In this document: in pieces, positions 57,202-64,000 of the stretch
Layout of the letters: each line of letters begins with the position of its first letter
Numbering within the stretch: the stretch's first letter is position 1
Origin: Nakaseomyces glabratus
Lineage: Eukaryota; Ascomycota; Saccharomycetes; Saccharomycetales; Saccharomycetaceae
DNA: 64,000 nt
Assembly (NCBI RefSeq): GCF_010111755.1
Contig: NC_088953.1
Span: 434,001-498,000 of the forward strand
Direction: 5' to 3'
Program-made: the position numbers and the translations under genes
Notes under the pieces: model-generated
What the model saw: the letters and a program-made list of their open reading frames with translations, nothing else
Database searches by the model: none
What the model was told of the DNA's origin: nothing

Positions 57202-60200
57202 CTATAACTGCGCAAGAAAATAGCATCTCGGCGTTTACGCTGAAGGACAAGTACAACCCACAACTGGTACAAGGCGTGAATAAAGTTCTCATAGTCGGTT
57301 CTGGTGGTTTGTCCATTGGCCAAGCGGGTGAGTTTGACTACAGTGGTTCTCAGGCAATCAAGGCTCTCAAGGAATCCAAGATAGAAACTATACTGATAAA
57401 CCCAAACATCGCTACAAACCAGACATCGCACTCTTTGGCTGACAAAATCTATTATTTACCAGTAACACCCGAATATATTACCTATATTATCGAAAAGGAT
57501 AGACCAGACGCTATCCTGCTGACTTTCGGTGGACAAACGGCTCTAAACTGTGGTATTCATCTTGATGAAACTGGTATTTTGGCCAAGTTTAACGTCAAAG
57601 TGCTGGGTACTCCAATTAAAACATTAATCACCTCTGAAGACAGAGACTTATTTGCATCAGCTTTGAAAGAAATTGACATTCCTATTGCCGAGTCCATAGC
57701 ATGTGAAAATATTGACGATGTGCTATCGGCTGCCAGCACAATCGGCTACCCTGTTATTATCAGATCTGCTTATGCTCTGGGTGGTTTGGGTTCCGGTTTT
57801 GCTAACAACCCAGAGGAGCTTAAGGAACTGGCATCCCAGTCTCTCTCTCTAGCTCCTCAAGTTCTTGTCGAAAAGTCCTTGAGAGGATGGAAAGAAGTCG
57901 AATACGAAGTTGTCAGAGATCGCGAAAATAACTGTATCACTGTTTGTAATATGGAGAATTTTGATCCGTTGGGCGTTCATACCGGTGATTCTATCGTATT
58001 TGCACCATCGCAGACTCTTTCCGATGAGGAGTTCCACATGTTGAGATCGGCCGCTATTAAGATTATTAGACATTTGGGCGTTGTAGGTGAATGTAATGTG
58101 CAATATGCACTTTCCCCTAACAGTTTGGATTACAGAGTAATTGAAGTGAATGCTCGTCTATCTCGTTCATCAGCATTGGCATCCAAGGCTACTGGTTACC
58201 CACTAGCCTATACGGCCGCAAAAATAGCACTAGGTTACACTTTACCTGAACTACCAAACCCTATCACAAAGACTACAGTCGCTAATTTTGAACCATCTCT
58301 TGATTACATTGTTGCCAAGATTCCAAAATGGGATCTAAGTAAATTCCAATATGTTAATAGATCGATTGGATCTGCAATGAAGTCAGTCGGTGAGGTGATG
58401 GCCATCGGTAGAAATTATGAGGAAGCTTTCCAAAAGGCATTAAGACAAGTTGACCCATCTATAATAGGATTCCAAGGCTCTGACGAGTTTGGCGATCAAT
58501 TAGACGACGTTTTGGCCAATCCAACCGATAGAAGAATTTTCGCTGTGGGCCAAGCGTTAATTTTTGAGAACTACTCGGTGGATAAAGTTCACGATCTATC
58601 TAAGATAGATAAGTGGTTCTTATATAAGTGTATGAATATTGTCAACATATACAAAGAGTTGATGAAGTTAGTTGACATAAGTCAATTGTTAGAGAACAGC
58701 TTATTATTGCGTGCTAAAAAATTAGGTTTCTCAGACAAGCAAATTGCTATTACATTGACCAAGTATGCAGGTATTTCATCCAAAGAGCTAGATATTAGAA
58801 CTTTGAGAAAGGCTCACAATATTACCCCATATGTTAAACGTATCGACACACTAGCCGCTGAATTCCCAGCTCAGACAAACTACTTATACACTACTTATAA
58901 CGCAACAAAACATGACATAACATTTGATGACCATGGTATGCTTGTTCTCGGCTCTGGGGTTTATCGTATCGGTTCTTCAGTCGAGTTTGATTGGTGTGCG
59001 GTGAATACAGCCAAAGCTCTGAGAGAACAAAATTACAAAACTATTATGATTAACTACAACCCCGAAACAGTTTCAACAGACTTTGATGAAGTGGATAGAT
59101 TGTATTTTGAGGAACTATCCTACGAAAGAGTATTGGATATTTACGAGTTGGAACAATCTGAAGGGTGTATTGTCTCAATGGGTGGTCAATTGCCTCAAAA
59201 TATTGCTTTATCATTATATGAGTATGGATGTAAAATATTGGGTACAAGTCCCAAAGATATTGATAATGCTGAAAATAGACACAAATTTTCTTCTATTCTA
59301 GACTCTATCAATGTCGGACAGCCAGAATGGAAAGAATTAACTTCAGTGGAAGAGGCCAAGACATTTGCCAACAAGGTGAGCTATCCAGTGTTAATCAGAC
59401 CTTCGTACGTGCTATCTGGTGCTGCTATGAGTGTTGTCAACAATGAACATGAACTAGAAGATAAACTAACATTAGCTTCAGATGTCTCACCCGATCATCC
59501 AGTCGTGATGTCCAAATTTATTCAGGGTGCTCAAGAAATTGATGTAGATGCTGTTGCATGTAATGGTGAACTACTAGTTCACGCTATTTCTGAACATGTA
59601 GAAGATGCAGGTGTTCACTCTGGTGACGCCACATTAATTCTACCTCCTCAACATCTTTCTGAGAACGTAAAGAGTCAATTGAAGACCATTGCTAAAAAGG
59701 TTGCAAAGGCATGGAACATCACAGGTCCTTTCAACATGCAAGTTATCAAAGCTGGCGAAAATGATCTGAAGGTTATTGAATGTAACATTAGGGCATCAAG
59801 ATCTTTCCCATTTGTATCTAAGGTTTTGGGCGTTAACTTTATCGAAGTTGCTGTCAAATCATACTTAGGGGGTGAACATGTTCCTGAGCCTGTAGATCTG
59901 ATGGCAAAGCACTATGATTATGTTGCAACAAAAGCTCCACAGTTTTCTTTTACAAGATTAGCTGGCGCAGACCCATATTTAGGAGTAGAGATGGCGTCCA
60001 CTGGTGAAGTTGCCTCCTTCGGAAGAAATGAGCTTGAAAGTTATTGGACTGCTATTCAAAGTACCATGAATTTCCAAGTACCACTACCACCATGTGGTAT
60101 TCTTCTTGGTGGTGATCTATCAAATGACAAACTAGGTAATGTTGCAAAAGTTATTGCTCCATTAGGCTATAATCTCTACTGCACACACAAAGAGTCACAA

Positions 60201-60539
60201 ATCTACTTCAAGAAGTTTAATGTTGACACTGCCATCATCGAATTCCCAAAGAATGATAAGAAAAGATTAGGAGAGTTGTTCCAAAAATATAAAATCAAGA
60301 CCGTTGTTAATCTTGCAGCTAAGAGAGCTGACAACACAGACGATGAGGATTACATTATGAGAAGGAATGCAATCGATTTTGGCATTCCTCTATTTAACGA
60401 ACCAAATACATCTGCTTTGTTCGCTAAAGCCTTATCTGCCAAATTATCTGAAAAAATAACAACTTTAACTTCCAAGGATATTGCTATCCCAACTGAGGTA
60501 CAATCCTGGGATGAATTTGTTGGATTCAAAGTCATGTGA
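57198..60539 (+). CDS. CPA2: carbamoyl-phosphate synthase, arginine-specific, large subunit
   Basis: The ammonia-using synthetase subunit that works with the glutaminase Cpa1 to make carbamoyl phosphate for arginine synthesis in the cytosol. It is 1113 aa from the ATG at 57198 (1118 in S. cerevisiae). It has two homologous halves, each with a preATP-grasp/ATP-grasp pair: GSGGLSIGQAGEFDYSGSQA near residue 35, then PVIIRSAYALGGLGSGFA, and in the second half GSGVYRIGSSVEFDW, then PVLIRPSYVLSGAAM. A C-terminal MGS-like allosteric domain starts near 955. A start 33 codons upstream would need a non-ATG codon. Confidence 0.97.
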   Translation: MTITAQENSISAFTLKDKYNPQLVQGVNKVLIVGSGGLSIGQAGEFDYSGSQAIKALKESKIETILINPNIATNQTSHSLADKIYYLPVTPEYITYIIEKDRPDAILLTFGGQTALNCGIHLDETGILAKFNVKVLGTPIKTLITSEDRDLFASALKEIDIPIAESIACENIDDVLSAASTIGYPVIIRSAYALGGLGSGFANNPEELKELASQSLSLAPQVLVEKSLRGWKEVEYEVVRDRENNCITVCNMENFDPLGVHTGDSIVFAPSQTLSDEEFHMLRSAAIKIIRHLGVVGECNVQYALSPNSLDYRVIEVNARLSRSSALASKATGYPLAYTAAKIALGYTLPELPNPITKTTVANFEPSLDYIVAKIPKWDLSKFQYVNRSIGSAMKSVGEVMAIGRNYEEAFQKALRQVDPSIIGFQGSDEFGDQLDDVLANPTDRRIFAVGQALIFENYSVDKVHDLSKIDKWFLYKCMNIVNIYKELMKLVDISQLLENSLLLRAKKLGFSDKQIAITLTKYAGISSKELDIRTLRKAHNITPYVKRIDTLAAEFPAQTNYLYTTYNATKHDITFDDHGMLVLGSGVYRIGSSVEFDWCAVNTAKALREQNYKTIMINYNPETVSTDFDEVDRLYFEELSYERVLDIYELEQSEGCIVSMGGQLPQNIALSLYEYGCKILGTSPKDIDNAENRHKFSSILDSINVGQPEWKELTSVEEAKTFANKVSYPVLIRPSYVLSGAAMSVVNNEHELEDKLTLASDVSPDHPVVMSKFIQGAQEIDVDAVACNGELLVHAISEHVEDAGVHSGDATLILPPQHLSENVKSQLKTIAKKVAKAWNITGPFNMQVIKAGENDLKVIECNIRASRSFPFVSKVLGVNFIEVAVKSYLGGEHVPEPVDLMAKHYDYVATKAPQFSFTRLAGADPYLGVEMASTGEVASFGRNELESYWTAIQSTMNFQVPLPPCGILLGGDLSNDKLGNVAKVIAPLGYNLYCTHKESQIYFKKFNVDTAIIEFPKNDKKRLGELFQKYKIKTVVNLAAKRADNTDDEDYIMRRNAIDFGIPLFNEPNTSALFAKALSAKLSEKITTLTSKDIAIPTEVQSWDEFVGFKVM

Positions 60540-60969
60540 ATAGTTTTACGTTAGCCATACAAATACGTGCCTACTTTATCCCTGAGGAACTGTGGATGTA
60601 CACTACAATACCTGATCATGGAAACAAAAACAATAACAAACAGACATAACTGCATTAATATATATATAAAATAAAAAATAATAATATAATTCCTAATTTA
60701 TAGAACCATTAACAACAAAACATTTGCATTCTATTAGATTCCAATTTTCCTACTGAATTTCTTTGTATCCAACTGATTTACATGTATTTAGTTTCGCTGC
60801 ATCAAATTCTCGGAAAAACAAATTGCACTATTGATCCAGTAGAAAGGTAATAGTACCAATAGAAGCCAATGTATATCATAAATTTAGTGACGGAACAAAG
60901 AGTTGTATGGCACAAGACCATCCCAAATACAAAAGTAATTATTGGTACCAATTCTTATACTAGCCTGTG
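60540..60969. other. intergenic, CPA2 terminator region
   Basis: 430 bp of AT-rich sequence with an (AT)-rich run at 60657-60690. No gene or motif was recognised. Confidence 0.45.
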
Positions 60970-61212
60970 ATGACTGCAACCAATGATTACTGTAATGATG
61001 ACCCATATGAGACGTTCTACTTAGACCAACAAGAAAACCAACCTACTGCCAATACGGTTTGTGAGGACCATGCGAGCCTTATCTATGAGAGAAGCCTACA
61101 ACCAGAGAAATATCCTGTCTTGGCACCGATTGCGAAGAATCCTAATGCTCTCAATGGTAAACGTTCAAATGCATCTGATGCCAGTGAAGACATGAAAAGA
61201 AAAAGACCATAA
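60970..61212 (+). CDS. small hypothetical protein (YJR107C-A position)
   Basis: An 80-codon frame from the ATG at 60970. The product is hydrophilic, with an acidic N-terminal part (NDYCNDDPYETFYLDQQE) and a basic end (DMKRKRP), no membrane segment and normal-looking codon use. It lies between CPA2 and LIH1 on the strand where S. cerevisiae has the small uncharacterised ORF YJR107C-A. Similarity to that protein was not checked. It may be real but could be chance. Confidence 0.45.
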   Translation: MTATNDYCNDDPYETFYLDQQENQPTANTVCEDHASLIYERSLQPEKYPVLAPIAKNPNALNGKRSNASDASEDMKRKRP

Positions 61213-61319
61213 ATATCAAGTACATGATCCACACGCCAGCTCTATTTTATATGAGATTAATTATTACCTAATCAATTTGCAAAACCATGAATCATTGAGG
61301 TGATAAATGCCATATACCT

Positions 61320-62432
61320 CTAGAATCCTGTACAACCTGTAAGAGTTATGAAGTAATTTCTATGTTCATACATATGCAGAAGTTCTTCAAGATTGCTGTT
61401 CATACCTAATCTTTCAGCTTTCTCAGTGGTAACAAGGTTGTTGTATCCAATGTATGTTAAGTGTTGAATATTGTGTGGTAATTCCCTAGTGCTGATCACA
61501 ACCTCCAGTCCTGCATGATGGAAGAAAGGAGGTATCATAGGAACATAGTCATTTTCGTGTACAACCCTAATATAACCAGTGGCACTACTTAAGCATGATC
61601 CGTACTCTGCAATAGCATTCAACAATCTGGTATTGAAAAGGTCATCAACCCATTCCTTCAAATCCCTATTAAAGATCTTTGGTTGTGCGTATGTGATAAC
61701 CGAGACCCGATATCCTCTCAGCTTCAACTCAATACCAGCCAATGCTGCTAACGCGGCACCTAGCGAATGCCCCACACTAACTATATGATAATCAGGGTAG
61801 TTAGTAATGATTTTTTGCACCTTAGCAAGGAAATGCTTACCCAAGGTCTCCAAAAACCTTGAAAAGCCTTTGTGTACTTTACAATTTGTACATTCTTTAA
61901 TAACTCCGTGACGAACTAAGTCCCAATACTCATTACTACTAACAGGATAGTATTCTTTAGGATAAGTTTCAAAATCACTTTGCCAATCCTGAGCTGTAGT
62001 GGATGCTCTAAATGCTAAGATTATTACTTTCTTTTCATGATCAACAGCCAAGTATCCTGTTCCAAGTTCATTTTCTTCTGCCTCCAACACCAAAACAATC
62101 CTAGTTTGGTTATAGGTTGGATTTTGCGAAGGATCAGAGCAAAAGTTCAAATAACTTGGACATCCTTCATCATCAAGAGTCTTGTTTTCTCGAAGTAACT
62201 TTTTGTCTATACAGTTACAAAGCCCACATGCTTTACTGAAATATACAAAGCGTTCATACACTTCTTCGCCAATGTGAATCTGTTCAGCCTCATTCTCTAA
62301 CGCTGCTGTTTTTGTAGCAACTTCTATGGGTGAGTTGTAATCATTCAATGATGAAGCTTCAACTATGATCCAAGTGCCAAACCACAAACGTTGAGCCAAT
62401 GTCAATATGTGCCACAACAAGACTGTTTTCAT
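61320..62432 (-). CDS. LIH1: LIH1-like lipase
   Basis: A 370-aa class-3 lipase matching S. cerevisiae YJR107W (LIH1, 328 aa). The N-terminus is hydrophobic (MKTVLLWHILTLAQRLWFGT), a likely signal peptide, so the enzyme is probably secreted or in the endomembrane system. The nucleophile elbow is SVGHSLGAALAAL with Ser223. The oxyanion region FRASTTAQDWQSD, an Asp in NRDLKEWVDDLF-type sequence and His in RVVHENDYVPMIPPFFHH complete the class-3 pattern. Paired Cys (CGLCNCID) near 69-75 suggest disulfides. Confidence 0.9.
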   Translation of the reverse strand: MKTVLLWHILTLAQRLWFGTWIIVEASSLNDYNSPIEVATKTAALENEAEQIHIGEEVYERFVYFSKACGLCNCIDKKLLRENKTLDDEGCPSYLNFCSDPSQNPTYNQTRIVLVLEAEENELGTGYLAVDHEKKVIILAFRASTTAQDWQSDFETYPKEYYPVSSNEYWDLVRHGVIKECTNCKVHKGFSRFLETLGKHFLAKVQKIITNYPDYHIVSVGHSLGAALAALAGIELKLRGYRVSVITYAQPKIFNRDLKEWVDDLFNTRLLNAIAEYGSCLSSATGYIRVVHENDYVPMIPPFFHHAGLEVVISTRELPHNIQHLTYIGYNNLVTTEKAERLGMNSNLEELLHMYEHRNYFITLTGCTGF

Positions 62433-62745
62433 TATCTTTCTATCAGATTATCGTCAACGTATTTATTCTTCAACTATACTGATATCAACTAGGATTAAAT
62501 GCATAGAAAACTGTAGAAACATTGCAATCAATTACCATGTTGTAAGTAAAATGTGTGTGCCGGTATGAAGTTAGTCGTAAGTTTTCATTTAGATATTTTT
62601 CACCGCCAAAGCCTTAGGCATTTTTTGAAATGTGTCACAAAATTAAAAACAAAAGAGCATACCGTCTATCAATGATTAAATATGTACAATAATATAGTAA
62701 ATATAGTGATGATATTAAGTCGTGACCCTGCACTGTAATAATAAT
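62433..62745. other. intergenic, LIH1 promoter
   Basis: 313 bp of AT-rich sequence. No motif was recognised. Confidence 0.4.
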
Positions 62746-64000
62746 TCACGCAATTTCCAAGATAGTTATCATTAAAGTAGCCAGAGCCCACAATGAACAC
62801 ATAGTAATTCCTAAATATTTCATGTTTTTAGAAAGAACTTCTCGTAGCCGACCCTTAGAAGCAAAAATGCAAACCAGAAATGCACATTGGAACTCCAATA
62901 CCAAACTGCACACCAAAAACTTTAGATTGTTAGTTTTTGTTGTATCTAGGTTTGCCTGTCTCTGGAACCACCAATTTCCTTGACCTTTGTGTACAAATAG
63001 CATAGAGATTAAACCACTAAACCCAATACCTACCATTGAATTTAGTAACACACCACCAATACAAGAAGTGCATGCTATCATAAAAAACTTGGTTGCAACG
63101 AGAGTTATATCACTGTCACCATGCGGCATTTTCTTATAAAGCTTGCACATAGCAATATTGGAGATCAGATCACTGATGGAATTTCCCCATGCAAACACAG
63201 TTAAACCAAGGATAGCAGGAGAGATACCCGATTGCTTTTGATATAGTTCAAGAATTTCTATCACTGAATTAGCAGTAGAAGATATCCACAAAATCGAATT
63301 GACTATACCAAAAGTTAGCAGAATAAATTTGAGAAGATCGCTATACGAGATCAATTCTCTTCTTTTCCTTAACTCTTCGTCATTGTTACTTCCTAGTGAC
63401 TCAGTTAGCACTAAAGAAAATCTATTGAACTGAGATAAACTTCGACTAAATTGAATCACGAGTACAGCACATGTGAAAGAAAATAATCCCGGTAAAATAA
63501 GAAAGGGGGACCACATTGACCTCTCTAATAAACTTGATATTAATAAATATGTCAACACGGGGGAGAACACTAATTGTAACAGCAATACCGACAAAGTGGA
63601 TTTTTTGTATTTAAAAGTCCCCGTTTTTTCACTATATTCAAGTATATCATCAGGCTGAGGGCAAGTTAGCCTGAACAATAAAACGAACGGGACGATCAAA
63701 GTAGATATGATTTGATCAGGAACCGTTTTCTTAGAATATGATTTCATGTGAGGTACTACCTTCAAAAAGTATTTTTCGGCTATTTTTAAAAATCTTCTCT
63801 CATCAGCAGCATCTATAATTGACTGTGCTGTACTTAGCTCCCTTTGTATTATATTCTGTGCATCACTGCGATGATCTTCTGGATTATCATAGTAGCGACC
63901 AAATTCAATTGGCGAGCTCTGTGTTTGTCTTTCTCCCATCATCTGACTGTTAACTTGAGGATTAGGATCTGAAAATGGTCTCTCATGAGAATCACTGTGA
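62746..64000 (-). CDS. ECM27: ECM27-type Na+/Ca2+ exchanger, C-terminal part
   Basis: A cation/calcium exchanger family membrane protein. The frame is open through the right edge of the window, so the N-terminal half with the first alpha-repeat lies outside; at least 417 codons are seen. A long hydrophilic loop (up to about 100 residues before the first visible membrane segment) precedes the second Na_Ca_ex domain with the alpha-2 repeat FAWGNSISDLISNIAMCKL. Several membrane segments follow to the C-terminus (LWALATLMITILEIA). S. cerevisiae YJR106W (725 aa) is the syntenic match next to LIH1. The internal ATG at 63942 is not the real start. Confidence 0.88.
   Translation of the reverse strand, partial: HSDSHERPFSDPNPQVNSQMMGERQTQSSPIEFGRYYDNPEDHRSDAQNIIQRELSTAQSIIDAADERRFLKIAEKYFLKVVPHMKSYSKKTVPDQIISTLIVPFVLLFRLTCPQPDDILEYSEKTGTFKYKKSTLSVLLLQLVFSPVLTYLLISSLLERSMWSPFLILPGLFSFTCAVLVIQFSRSLSQFNRFSLVLTESLGSNNDEELRKRRELISYSDLLKFILLTFGIVNSILWISSTANSVIEILELYQKQSGISPAILGLTVFAWGNSISDLISNIAMCKLYKKMPHGDSDITLVATKFFMIACTSCIGGVLLNSMVGIGFSGLISMLFVHKGQGNWWFQRQANLDTTKTNNLKFLVCSLVLEFQCAFLVCIFASKGRLREVLSKNMKYLGITMCSLWALATLMITILEIA

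Noticed and set aside
62746..63942. ECM27 read as a complete 398-aa gene starting at the ATG at 63942
   Set aside because: The frame remains open to the window edge without a stop, and the first exchanger domain is missing, so this is an internal Met of a longer gene.

Overview
The window is nuclear DNA of a budding yeast of the family Saccharomycetaceae. Genes are compact and mostly intronless, the standard code fits throughout, and a point centromere and yeast-type tRNAs are present. Gene content, order and near-identity of the histones fit Nakaseomyces glabratus (Candida glabrata) or a very close relative. The species name is inference from synteny and memory, not from a search. Both ends are cut: an MNN1-family mannosyltransferase is open at the left edge and an ECM27-type cation exchanger is open at the right edge.

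Left arm side (1-21207): MNN1-like, tRNA-Thr, TRP1, divergent histones H3/H4, DSF2, UGA2, RCR1/2, GPI18, COQ1, RER2, YRB1, NTH1. In S. cerevisiae these genes are split between the right sides of CEN2 (YBR001-YBR010) and CEN4 (YDR001-YDR007). Here they are interleaved, as expected for the order before whole-genome duplication. Between NTH1 and ECM15 lies a complete point centromere (CDEI-CDEII-CDEIII, 21789-21892), exactly where synteny predicts one.

Right arm side (23369-64000): ECM15, divergent H2B/H2A, MCD1 (cohesin), ATP16, MED2 and PTC1 (YBL/YDL genes from the other side of CEN2/CEN4). Then, after a tRNA-Ser, comes a long block matching S. cerevisiae chromosome X: YJR096W, JJJ3, YJR098C, YUH1, AIM25, tRNA-Leu, RSM26, VPS25, SOD1. 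After an unrecognised, internally duplicated membrane protein the chromosome X block continues in inverted order: a probable YJR115W/ECM13-like gene, RSM7, a VanZ-like gene (YJR112W-A position), NNF1, PXP2, YMR1, CPA2, a small ORF (YJR107C-A position), LIH1, ECM27. One inversion with a breakpoint beside SOD1 explains this.

Functional themes: all four core histones sit within 22 kb on both sides of the centromere, with Spt10-type UAS elements in the divergent promoters. MCD1, with two conserved separase sites and two MBF-type boxes, and the kinetochore gene NNF1 are on the same segment. The rest is housekeeping: isoprenoid/dolichol synthesis (COQ1, RER2), GPI anchors (GPI18), trehalose mobilisation (NTH1), arginine and tryptophan synthesis (CPA2, TRP1) and mitochondrial translation (RSM26, RSM7).

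The most notable signal is the VanZ-like gene at 50843-51350. It is split over two frames exactly at CTT-AGG-C, the Ty1-type +1 frameshift heptamer, which suggests expression by programmed +1 ribosomal frameshifting. Other points to check are five evenly spaced ATCACRTG boxes between ATP16 and MED2, a candidate H/ACA-like RNA beside H2B, two long perfect inverted repeats, and the duplicated membrane protein at the inversion breakpoint.
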